The notes beneath the pieces are model-generated. The model had not been told where the DNA came from. It saw nothing but the letters and a program-made list of their open reading frames with translations, and made no database searches. Shown one piece after another: positions 30,155 to 40,491 of a stretch of DNA of 64,000 nt (its first letter is position 1; each line of letters starts with the position of its first letter). The DNA is from Nothopassalora personata. Taxonomy: Eukaryota > Ascomycota > Dothideomycetes > Mycosphaerellales > Mycosphaerellaceae. The position numbers and the translations under genes are program-made. The stretch covers positions 4,712,001-4,776,000 of the forward strand of contig CM066288.1 in the NCBI GenBank assembly GCA_033816765.1. Reading direction: 5' to 3'.

Positions 30155-33100
30155 TCAAAAGATCTCTTCGAGTCTCTCATCCTCCCACTTTCGCTTGCCC
30201 TCCGCGACTTGTTCTCTGATCTTCCAGTATTCGTGGTTGAATTGCCAGTATTCTTCGCCTGTGACGGGATGCTGGGCTTTGACGAACCATCTCGGCTGGA
30301 ACTCCTCTCCCTTGGCTTCTCGCTCCCTACGCCTGGCACGCTGTGCTTCCTCTACCCGTGTCTTCTCCGTGGCGGCGAGGTCGTACTCAGCCTCTTCCAT
30401 GGCGCGCTGATCTGGACGCAGGCGAGTATCTGTTGGAGGCAAAAGTGGCCGTAACTTGTCGGGCAAGGCGTTCAATGTAACCACGAACGGTGTCAGGTTG
30501 AACGGGATCTCACCAGGCGGTGGTCGATGATTGCATTCCCATACCTTGATGGCCTGGTTGGACATCTGGGTCTTGCCGTCCGCAGGAAGATCAATCGTCT
30601 CTTCAAAGCCAGGGGTAGGTCTTGCATAAATCTTGTCGTTCCAGCGGCCGCCAACGCTCCACTTGGTGTCGCCATTCTTATCCATGACTTTGCCTACGAC
30701 CTGGAATGCCGAGCTAGCTTTCCATCCCTTGGGCTTGAAGTCGAGTAGGCAAATCTCGCCAGTCGTCCAGTTCTTGACTTCCATAGGTCCATGATTGTCA
30801 ACGACAGGATTTCCTGTCAATATGCCGACGACACTCGACGTGACCTTCTTCCAGGTGAACAGCTCTTCTGGTCCGCCGTCGACGGGACGAATATGCAGGA
30901 ACCAGGTACCAAGCGGATTGAACTCGAAAGACTTGCCGTAGAACTTTGACCTGACGGAAGACTCGCCATAGTAGGTCCACTTCGGACTCTCGGCGTAAGC
31001 TGCACCGATGGGCGGGTGGTGAGAAACCTGCTCAATCAGGTATCTGTAGCCCAGGTCCGGTCTCACCAATTCGTAAGATTCTCCCAAAAGTGGGTTGAAC
31101 GGCTTGGCCACACGTCCGATTGTACTGGCGTAGATCGAGGCAGCGAAGCCAGCAACGTAGATGAGTCGCTCCGTTGGATCGGCGCGGTCAGCTGCAACGT
31201 TGAGCAGCTGGGCATACTCCATGTCCTCCACCGCTCTGTAGAGGAGCGAAGTAGGCTCATTGAAAGTAACAGGCAACGTCATCTTGGTCATGTCCTTGCC
31301 GATCATAGACTTGAGCACACCCTGCAGAGTTATCAGTAACTACATCCAAACTTCCTCGCACGAGTACTCACCCAAAGCGAAACCTTCGGCCTGTTGTCCG
31401 CGTCGATCTTCAGCTTCTTCCGTAGACCATCCTCGTAGCCCTTGTAGCTCTTCGAGATCACCAGTTCGCGCTGCTTGCGCTCAGCTTCTATGCTCTGATC
31501 GATGCCGCCGTCTGCAGCGGCATCTTTGTCCCTGCCCATGACGGGCGTCACTTCGACTCCCGGCGACATGACTGCTGGTGGAGGCATCGTCTCCAGCACT
31601 TCCACCTCGCCAGCATCCACTGCGTCGAAGAACTCTTCCTCTTCTTCGCTGTCATCGTCGGAGATCTCATTGTTAGTGAGCTGTGCGATGGTCGAGCGTC
31701 TCTTCATCTTGGTAGTTTCTATAGGTATTTCAAGCAATTCCTTGCTTTGTGTTGGCTCGGCCGTCGGCTGTGGAGATGGAGCAGCGCTTAGCCTGCGATC
31801 GAGTGCCTCCTTGAGAGCTCTTTTAGTGCGCCTGCGCTTAAGCTCAGACTCGCCAATGCGTTCCTCAAGATCCTCCTGCTCCTTGGCCACCTTGGCCATG
31901 CTGTCTTCCCAAAGTCGTCGCATGTTCTGCTCGCGTTCCAAGCGGTACTGCCAGTATGCTTCGTGATCTCGTGAGATGCGAAGCAAATCTCCCAATAGTC
32001 CTTTGAGGTTGCCGACAGCCATCTCATATGAGGACATTGCACGTTCGACAGTCTGATGCCCGATGGCCATGTCCGGGTTCTTTACTCTTTCGGCCTGCAG
32101 CGCGGCTGAGACTTGCTCGAGCAGATCGAGCTGGAGCTTGGCGGACTGCGCAGTGATACTAAAGGCATCTTTATTTGCTGGGCGCACTTCGTGGCTGCTG
32201 GCGTCATCTCCATATTCATGGTCATCGTCAACGTCACCATCAATGTTCGTTTGCGTGTTCGTTCTTGTCACGAAGCGGCCAAACTGGGAAGCTCCATCGT
32301 CGGTGTGACTCGGTGCGTAGCCACTCCGCTCGTCAGTAAGGGGAGTGCCTGCTGGAATAGAGGCAGCTGGCGTGTCAATGCCAAGCGCCGTGGCAGGCTT
32401 GAGCGAATCTGAGCTGTGCGCAATGTCTGCTTCACGCGTGCGTAATCTCTCCAGCTGTTCGTTTCGTACACTCGCTTCCTGCTGTTCACGCTTCTGCTCC
32501 TCTTTTGCTTCATCTTTGGCCCACTGGATTGCATTGTTCAGCGCCCAGAACCATCGCTTCGCCTCGACCTGATGGTTTGCCTTCAGGTCGTACTTCACGG
32601 AGCTCTTGCCGTGCAGTTCAAAGTGCAGCTTGTCCTTTGGGTCCATCTGCAACCTCGCAATGCGCATGTTGATTGCACCTCTGCAAGCACTCCCTGCGTC
32701 GTCCTGATGCTTGTAGTACGACAGCACACCATCTTCCAGCACGAACCATCGCAGCTTGTAGCCTGACGTGTAGTTTGTCCACTTCCTCAGGTAGCCCTTC
32801 ATCTCCCTGCTCTCCTTGCTGCCAGGACCCTCGCTGGCCGGCACTCCTTGCGAGTTCTCCCCGAGTATGGTCTTCTCTTGGATCTGTCGCTGGGCTGCCG
32901 CCGCGGCTGGCGACTTCTTGAGGATGGCCCGAGTGCGATCGTCTTTGGTGACGTCTTGCGGCAGCTTGCCCTTACGATCTCGACGGAATGGGTCTGCTCC
33001 GTTCAACAGCAAGAGCTGCGCCAACTTCAAGTCCTTCTTTCGTGCGGCCTCGTGCAGCAGACTGCCTCCTGTCGCGGCTGTCTCGGTGTCGGTCGCAAGT

Positions 33101-33792
33101 TCCGGCCCGTTGATATCGATGACTGACTTGAAACGACTGTCGCTCAGCGTCTGCTCCAGCCCCTCGTAGTCGGCAGCCGACACCAGCTGGTGGATGTGGC
33201 GCAAGCTGTTATCGATCAACACAGATCTCGCCAGCTGGAGCAGCTGGAAGATGTCGGGGTTCCTGGCCAGATCCAGCGCCGTCTTGCCCTGGTAGTTGGC
33301 TGCGGCATCGTTAATGCCCTTTTGGTCGAGCAAGAGCTTGACTACCGGTGCTCGGCCCAGTGACGAGGCGACCATGAGCGGAGTGTTGCCGTCCTTGTCC
33401 TGCGCGTTGATGTATGCATCGTGCTGCGAGAGCACGTACTCCACGACGGGCAACTCTGCGCATTGGATGGCCAGGTGGAGTATCGTTGTGCCCTCCAATC
33501 TGCCGCCATGGCCATCCGATCCCGTCGCCTTGGCTATTGCGGCTGTGTCTCCGCTTCGCAGCGCTTCGAACACTTTGAACAGTCGCACACTCTGCTCGAT
33601 CGATGCGCCTTGGGTCGCTGCGCTGCCGGGTGTGATGGGCGTATCCTTGGCGGGAGAGGTCGTCGTTGGGATAAGGTGTGTATTGCTCATCGTCGTGGAC
33701 AGATGTGGGCGATGCGCCTGTACGCCGCTTCGCGATCGGGCGTGATAGTGCGAATCGCCGTTGGAGTTCTGTCCGCCCACTGAACTCGGCAT
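30155..33792 (-). CDS. OSH2: oxysterol-binding protein with ankyrin repeats, PH domain and FFAT motif (Osh1/Osh2-like)
   Basis: Exon 31372-33792 (from the first ATG) joins 30155-31321 across a 50-bp GTGAGT...GCAG intron; about 1,195 residues. Ankyrin repeats span about 70-290 ([40 protein letters not shown]). The PH domain starts at [20 protein letters not shown] and ends [18 protein letters not shown]. An acidic FFAT motif [14 protein letters not shown] (about 716-729) would bind ER VAP proteins. The C-terminal ORD starts after the splice ([15 protein letters not shown]) and holds the family signature EQVSHHPP. Such proteins exchange sterol and PI4P at ER contact sites. The frame stays open with conserved-looking sequence (HKRNQSALSRAKLALHR) up to 33936, right after a CTAACAG acceptor, so a short upstream exon probably exists. 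The ATG at 34099 followed by GTGAGT at 34080 does not match in phase, so I leave the start open. Confidence 0.9.
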
Positions 33793-33936
33793 GCTTTCAT
33801 CCTCTTCACCCGGTGTGTTCAATGTCTTCAATGTCGGCACTTCGCCTCTACTCGAATGTCGGTGCAGTGCCAACTTCGCTCTGGACAAGGCCGACTGGTT
33901 TCGCTTGTGCGAGGTGCTGCTGCTGCTGGAAGTCGG

Positions 33937-35235
33937 CTGTTAGCGATCGATGTTCCCTTGGACCGAGGCGTGATGCGATCTTTTGTGAGTGGCAGGCAAG
34001 TTTGGTCTTGGGTGGTTACACAGCATTCGTTGACATGGCATCTTCTTCTGATCTTCATGACCAAGCCGGACAAACTCACCCCTCGCCGGAAGATGACATT
34101 GCTGCTAGAATAATACTCCTACTCCTTGGCCGGCAATTTCCCGTTCTCACTCCTTGATCGATAGTTTCTATGTCGTTGGGGGTATGGCAAGACGTATCAA
34201 GACGACATGATTAGTAGTAGTTCAAGTACTACAGTCGTCGAACAGCAGGGAAAGTGGCAGCGCAAGCGACAACCAACACGAAATGTTGGCCAACGGTGAC
34301 CCCTTCTAAACCCTTTTCGACGCGGCGTGACGTGCGACTGCTTCGTCCTAATAATAATAATAATAATGTCACCATAGGGCTTTTAGTTAGGTGCATATAC
34401 GTACAGTACTGTATTTCCCGCAGGCCGGTTCCCCTAAAAATGCTAGCCGCCCACCACCCCCGTAGCCAACTCGTCGATTGGAAACACGGGTGCCGCATGT
34501 CAGTGCTGCCCTGTGTGATTCGACGCAAAAAGAGCTTCAGAGCCACGAAAGCGTGGTTGCTAGAACTACACATCATTTGGTCGTTCGCATGAGCTAGCTA
34601 TACACGCCACGGGATTGGTGACTGCGATGCTAACTGCCGTATCGCAGCGAGCGCGTGATCACCACAGCCAATGCACTTGGTGAACAGCAGCACATCAGAC
34701 TCCTCTCAAACATGGTGCGCACCATAGCTTCAACTGCGGGTAGAATTATCCCGCGATATCTCCGCCCAGACGTGGCAGCAGATAACAAAGGACCAAGTCC
34801 ACGCTGTCGGTAATGACGAATCTTATCGTCCGGCCTTCAGGACCCGATAAAGCAGCCGAAAGACGCTCACGTCCGGCACGGTCGGCTTCCCGTGCCAGAG
34901 TATAGACAAGCGATGCCGTGGCATTGGGCTGCGCGAGCCCATATGCATCTAGCTCTTTGTATTCCGGGCACACCGTGACCACCACCCTGCAACTTCAACT
35001 TGGTGCCGTATCTGACAGAAGGTTTAGGCCTCCTCAACCATACGCCCGGCCCACACACACCGTTGCTGCTCACGATAGACAGGTGACGGTTGCTACTACG
35101 GGCCGCAACTTTGCGTGATGCTCATCTATACAGATGGCAGCTCCCGCGCATCCACGGGTAGGCCTCTTCACTGCCATCAGCGGTACTGGGCCCGCCTGCC
35201 GCAAGTTCAACAGTACCCTCCTCACCATCCTCCCT
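33937..35235. other. spacer upstream of OSH2-like gene
   Basis: Probably holds the 5' exon and promoter of the oxysterol-binding protein gene on the minus strand and the 3' region of the F-box-like gene. An AAT trinucleotide run lies near 34351-34365. Open frames at 34746-34985 and 34867-35273 (minus) show no domain or matching splice sites. Confidence 0.4.
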
Positions 35236-36039
35236 CTAGCCCTCATCCTCATCCACCTCGTCTCCATCCCCATCTCCCAGCTCCCCCATCTCCCAGCTCC
35301 CCTCCCTCAACATCTCCTCATGCTTCTCACGTAGATCCTCGTGCAAGTGCATTCTCACCGCTCCCACACAACACGCAACGTGATATCCCTCGTCTTTGCG
35401 AATGGGTCCGACATTGGCGCTGAAATTCCCGAGAGCCTTGAGTGACTGACACTCGACCATCCAGTGATCGCAATTCAGAGGCGTGGCGGCCAAGGCGTCG
35501 GCGAATCTCTGGAACCTCTTGACCTTGCGCGTGGAGGTGGGGAATTTGCGGGTGGTGGTGTGGAGGATCTCGAGGCGGCGCGGTGGGATGATGACTTGTT
35601 GGTTTGCGTCGCGGGTCAGGGTGAAGAGCGGGATTTGGTTGTGAGCGTGGAGCGTGGAGACGAGGAGGACTTGATGACGAACAAAGGGTTGTTAGCTTTA
35701 CTCGAGAGAGTGTGAGAGTATCATGGCGCCAGCCAGGCATGCTTTTGACTAGACTATGCGTTCTGGTCCTTGGCACTTACTCAAGTTGGAGAAGTTGAGG
35801 TCGACGATGCTGACGGGGATGATGGGCGCCTCGTTGATGATGTGGGTGAGGATGGCGGAGCGGTGGGTTTCGTAGGTCCTGGTGTTGCCCACGGCTGCAG
35901 AGTAGTCGGTGGAGAAGGCGAAGGGCAGCTCTTGCGAGGGTTCGTCCGGTGGCGTTGCAGATATGGTGAAGTTGATGTCCTCAGCGGCGTTGCCGAAGAT
36001 CTTGAGCTGGAGTTCTTCGGGGAGTGATTCGAGTGGCAT
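35236..36039 (-). CDS. hypothetical protein with F-box-like N-terminus
   Basis: Exons 36039-35781 and 35669-35236, 230 residues. The intron begins GTAAGT and ends ATCAAG; the splice gives LNFSNLILLVSTLHAHNQ with the frame kept. The start MPLESLPEELQLKIFGNAAED resembles the first helix of an F-box (LPxEL..KI), but the rest of an F-box is not clear. The remainder is not recognised and ends in an acidic Gly/Asp/Glu tail. Fungal genomes hold many such poorly conserved F-box-like proteins, often substrate adaptors for SCF ligases; that role is only a guess here. Confidence 0.6.
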
Positions 36040-36383
36040 AGTTGGTGATGGGTTGCGGGTCTTGGTGTGATGTTTTGAGGTGTCACGAGATATTATTGCA
36101 TGAGGATTGCGAGAATGGTGCTGAAAAAAATTGTTTTGGCGCTACGTGGTGGGGCAGATTCGGGAGCAAGATCCGGTGGATTCACTTACTGACCGAATCA
36201 CATGCTGAGCCAAGTGTGACTGTCGATACGCCGGGGCGCCATGATTCACACCTCATGGGCACTGCGTGCTGACCCAGGTCCCTTATCTGCCCGTCACTCT
36301 CCGTGGCACAGAAAGATCCCCGGCGAGCGCAAGTTGTTCTCTGAACCTGTCGGGTCCCCATCGCGGTCGTGGGGCTGCAGGGC
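36040..36383. other. spacer
   Basis: 344 bp between two minus-strand genes: promoter of the F-box-like gene and 3' region of the Cys-rich gene. No motif seen. Confidence 0.4.
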
Positions 36384-37436
36384 CTACCATTTGTCGAGGA
36401 GCCAGAACGATGTATCCTTCGCAGCCCTTTTCGGCTAGTCAGAAGAGGTGCGTGTGTGTTTCTTCAAAGGTAGAGGACTCACCATGCACATCAGAGCTCG
36501 AGGTACCTGGTTCGGAGCATGCCCAATCTCGTCGCCACACTGCGGCAGTCGTTAGCGAACATCGGGGCATAAAAGAAGCATGACACTCACCCGACAAGCT
36601 CTCCACCAGCCTGGAGCGTTGACCCTGTTCTGCAAGGTGGCAGGGGTCGCATCTCTCAACATCTTGCGTTGAGGTCTTCCGGGGACCGGAACTGGAGGAA
36701 CCAAATGGTTTTCCACGCCGCGCAGCCAACGATCTCTTTCGTTTTTAGCGGCTACAAGTTCATCCCATTGCTCCTGTCGATGCGGTTTGCACAGTCTGCC
36801 TCTCCCAGGGTATCCACCCACGCCAAGCTTCTTCCTGCAAGTACAAGAAGATAGAAAGCTATCTTCCCACCATTCAAAATCCGACTGTGTTTGAGGGCCA
36901 TTGTAAAATGCTATCCTGCGATAGAACTCCTCGCACAAAATGAGGTCCTCGCAATGCGTGCAGAGTCTTGTCAAGAAACCTTCAAAAGGTGGATCAGGTC
37001 TTGCTGGATGAACGATGCCAGTCACTAGCTCATTTCCCATGTGCCACCAAGCTCCCCCAGCGGCTGGACAAGGAGGCGGACTCAGTCCAGTCTGAATGGC
37101 AGCAACGGCGCCGGCAGCTGCAACGATTGGCGTCTGTACTAAGCGCGGATGATTCCACGGCGGTGCAACAACGCCCGGTGCTGGAACGGCCGGTCCAGGA
37201 GGTGGCTGCAGCCCCAGCATGATTTTAGTGTGTTGAAGGCAATTTCGACAGATTTCGAACTTTCGTCTGTGCTGCTTAGAGCTACAAAGAGCCTTAGAAT
37301 AATCATGGCATCCGATGTGCGGAACTACGGCCCGTTGAGCGAGCGTGGTTCCGGCTGGCCAGGGTGGCGTATGGTTGGGTTGATCGTGGCAGACCATCTT
37401 GTCAGTTGCTTCACAAATGCTGAGACGCCTCTTCAT
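36384..37436 (-). CDS. Cys-rich hypothetical protein
   Basis: Exons 37436-36591, 36539-36483 and 36434-36384, all phase 0, 317 residues. Both donors are GTGAGT and the acceptors are CCGCAG and ACTAG. Three Cys clusters stand out: CHDYSKALCSS...CRNC near 43-65, CTHCEDLILCEEF near 160-170, and SCTCRKKLG...CKPHRQEQWDELVAAKNERDR near 195-230, which could bind zinc. A Pro/Ala-rich, tandem-like linker lies between the first two. I do not recognise the family. The tiny second and third exons are supported only by clean splice sites and frame, so the C-terminus is less certain. Confidence 0.5.
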
Positions 37437-38583
37437 GCTCCAAGATATAGTTCATCACGAGTGGAAGATCTCTTTGTCATTGTCTCCAATGCCGGATCCG
37501 GCGGCCATGTCTATTGGTCTTTGTGCTTCTGGTTGCGGAGAACGAGTTCCTTCGGACAAAGCATGACGGACTCGGTTGGCAGTATGAAAGGCATCATCAC
37601 TATCATCTTCAAAGAAGGGGCGAGGTATGTCATGGTACCAACGCTCTGGACCGCCAAAGGCTGGCCGCTACTGGCCAAGATGTTAAGCGCGATGTAGCTT
37701 TGTTAAGTATTCGCCGCTTACGGCTATCGACTTACTCGCAGCGCGGCATCGATGCTTCTCAATCAGAAGTACCGGAATATGTGGTGTGATTACGTCAAAC
37801 AAGTCGAATGTTTACATAGACGCATTTCACACGAAGCAATACTGTCAAAGGCTGAGGGACATTATCATACCTCTCTGTACCGTACTTGTCATCCATGCAG
37901 TATAGCCCCTACATCGTCAGCTCTTCGAGTGATGAATTAGTTCAGGAGGGCTAGGACCCCGGCCACGCTTGGCGTTCACATGTGCCACACCGATTCGAAT
38001 CAGCGACTGTCCCAAAAAATGGCAAAATGAAAATTATACATAATCCAATGACACTCGAATCTTCAACCTGCTGAACAGCAAAAAAAACCCCTGAGTCGCT
38101 TGTATGCTACTCAGGGTAAGAAGAACATTCACTGCTTTTTACACAACTCATGGCAAGATACAGTCCTGTGCAGAGTTCTTAACCCATACCCTTTCTAGTA
38201 GCAGATTCCTCGCTTACACTTCCTACTCCGGTGTAGCAAGCTGACAGGATTGTTTAAACTATGCACAGGACTGAATTCCCAAGCCCCTTATCATCGAGAG
38301 ATCTCTGCAAGGGAGAGCCTACCTTGAACCATCATCACACAGCTCCCCGGCTCGATTTCCCTGACAATAGAAGTTGATGGTTGATTCCACAGTATTTCTC
38401 TGTGGGTTGGCTCATCGCATCATGATTGCATGGTGTTTGCTTGATGTGTCAGCGTGAACTTTTATATGAGGGTCAATTGGTGACTGCCGAAGTAGAAGCG
38501 GTGGCGGGGTGTCAGAAAGAGGTGCACGCAGGTTCAGCTTCTTCCTCGCCTCGACAGCACTTCCTGGCAGTCTCGCACACACA
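37437..38583. other. spacer with hairpin and MITE-like inverted repeat
   Basis: No gene recognised. Holds an 8-bp-stem hairpin at about 38091-38118 (CCCTGAGT...ACTCAGGG) and a 113-bp inverted-repeat element at 38161-38273 (separate entry). Confidence 0.5.
38161..38273. repeat. MITE-like element with inverted ends
   Basis: Starts CAGTCCTGTGCA and ends with the exact inverse TGCACAGGACTG. Similarity extends inward to about 22 bp with mismatches (GAGTTCTTAAC versus the inverse of GTTTAAACTA). Non-coding, 113 bp. Flanks are TA on the left and AA on the right, so a TA duplication is not clean. Other copies would be needed to prove mobility. Confidence 0.4.
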
Positions 38584-39015
38584 ATGACCGCATCACCCGC
38601 AATCAGGAATATGTCCGATACGCCACATACAACTACACCTCGATGCTACTTCCTCGAGTTACCGACAGAGCTGCGCGTCATGATCGCAGAAAACTACATG
38701 CGTAGCGTAGACATCCCTCGGTGGCGAAACGCCAGGCACTGTAAGAAAGCCGGACGCATTGCCAACCGCATACCCTACCAACTACCGCCACTGCTACAGA
38801 CCTGTAGAACGATGCGTCTTGACGCGTGGGATATATACCTCGAGCGCTTGCGGGAGCATGAGTATCGAGTGCAGCGGAAGGTCGAATGGATTCCCGACTT
38901 GCGGCCGCATAGGATGACGCTCGAGAGGATGAAGATGCAACTGGTGGCCACGAAGAATGAGATTACCAAGGCCGAGGAAGAGAGAGTTAAGATGGGTGCT
39001 CTACAAGACTGCTGA
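38584..39015 (+). CDS. small hypothetical protein of the fungal LPxELR type
   Basis: 143 residues from ATG 38584; the frame is open upstream without ATG. After a short leader comes YFLELPTELRVMIAENYM, the degenerate F-box-like start of a large family of fungal orphan proteins, then LPPLLQTCRTMRLDAWDIY, where these proteins usually carry LLxTCRxIRxEA. The C-terminus is a charged helix (RMKMQLVATKNEITKAEEERVK). No activity can be assigned. Confidence 0.6.
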   Translation: MTASPAIRNMSDTPHTTTPRCYFLELPTELRVMIAENYMRSVDIPRWRNARHCKKAGRIANRIPYQLPPLLQTCRTMRLDAWDIYLERLREHEYRVQRKVEWIPDLRPHRMTLERMKMQLVATKNEITKAEEERVKMGALQDC

Positions 39016-40491
39016 TGGAGTAGGATCAGGACTTGTCATCACTTTCACCAAGCTCCTGAAACATTTGCCCCTCAAACATCCGTCACCACCCTAGTCCAGG
39101 TCAGCAATAACACCTGCACGCTTCTAATACCAAAGTGGATTCCACCATATATCTCATGAGGTGGCACTACCTACGAAGCTCGTGCGTGGCGGCTCTATAA
39201 GATCAAGGTAGTTCGAAGTGGCGAAGCTCGTTCATCCTCGAGACTAACTCTATGCCAGACCCGCACCGACACCTTGCATATCATCTCAGACCTCGCCGAG
39301 AGACATTCGCTGTCATCTCTTTAGTTCAACGCCCGAACCGCGCCTCATCATTTAGAAGCACCGTGTCACCAACCTCAGACTCCCGGCATAGCGAAAGGGC
39401 ACCGAGAGGAAAGCAGCCAGCGCGAAGATGCGTCGATCATTTTGAGCAACCAGCTTTATTTCTCACCTCCGGCTCATATGTGTGAAGGTTTTCAAAGTAT
39501 ATATTTGAGGTGGCTACAGCAAACATGCAAGCAGGTCACTTCTGAGCTGGAGATTACGCTCAGAGCAATGCAGGAAACGCACAGAGAGACGAAGCAAATG
39601 GGCAAGGAGCTGAAGTCACCACGCAACCACATCAAGCGCGAGAAGACTAAGCTTGAGAGATTGAGTGAAGCCACTTGGTACGTGGAGACTAGATGGCGAA
39701 GAGGACCTGGAAGGACTACGTAGTATAGGAATGGTGCGTGCGAACCTCGAATTCGGTAAGCACGGACCAACGACAAGAGTGATAGCCGGCCTTATCAAGA
39801 ACAAGGTCGACTTGTTCGCTTACTACCCCAGACCTCTCAACTTATTCGCGATGCGATAGCACCTACCTGTCTGCTTTGTTAGGTCTTGGCAGAGTTTGTT
39901 TGCAGCGTCTTCGTGTGTCGTTCGTTTCTTTGTTGAGCTATCACTGAAAGCTTGAATGGCCAGATTGAGGTGATGATGCAGAGCTGATGTGCTTCGAGCT
40001 GAGCAAACGCGTCCATCCAACTCCTTTGATTCAATGCTCCCAATCAATACTCAAACATCAACCTCCTACGCACCAAGCTCATACCATCACTCGACTCATC
40101 CGCATAACCATGCGCCGGCGTTATCTGGCTCGAGCCCTACGAAGCACTGCCTTTGCTCTTGACCTGCGAAGCAATCCGCGTCGAGACGCTGGGCGTAGAT
40201 CGCAACCGGCTTCAGCAGTATCGCGACTTCCTGGTCATTTTCCGAGGGTTTCACATGTGTACTACAAGAGGAATCTCTTTTCTGCCACATGGGTGGCAGA
40301 GACTGGAGAGGACGGAGTGGGAGATGGAGGGAGTTGAGATGGAGGGAATGGAGTTGAAGCATGTTGTTCGGGTGGTTTGGGCTACTACTGCGACTACGAG
40401 GACGGAGGAACAATGAGGACCTTCTGGTGGGGCCGCGTTGGCTGAGATAGGAGGACTGTGTTCTGATCAGGCTTGAGCTGAGATGTGGCTT
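39016..40491. other. spacer with fragmentary ORFs
   Basis: A frame open from 40108 to 40416 (plus) reads ALPLLLTCEAIRVET and resembles the block in the 38584 gene, but it starts behind a stop and lacks the LPxELR head, so it may be a decayed paralogue. No complete gene is supported apart from the weak 81-residue ORF at 39478. Confidence 0.4.
39478..39723 (+). CDS. possible small coiled-coil protein
   Basis: 81 residues from ATG with a regular helical pattern (TSELEITLRAMQETHRETKQ). No upstream or downstream exon could be fitted and no family is recognised. It may be a chance ORF or a piece of a decayed gene. Confidence 0.22.
   Translation: MCEGFQSIYLRWLQQTCKQVTSELEITLRAMQETHRETKQMGKELKSPRNHIKREKTKLERLSEATWYVETRWRRGPGRTT

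Noticed and set aside
29650..30339. Minus-strand open frame beyond the OSH2-like stop
   Set aside because: Overlaps the end of the oxysterol-binding protein gene in another frame and then runs through microsatellites; no domain.
35115..35160. Plus-strand LIYTDGSS reminiscent of RNase H
   Set aside because: Only one short match; the frame then becomes low-complexity Pro/His/Ser and lies antisense to the F-box-like gene.
34746..35273. Minus-strand open frames that might form a small spliced gene
   Set aside because: No recognisable motif and no splice pair that joins them convincingly.
37950..38010. GATTCGAATC resembling a tRNA T-loop
   Set aside because: Flanking bases do not form a T-stem or acceptor stem on either strand.
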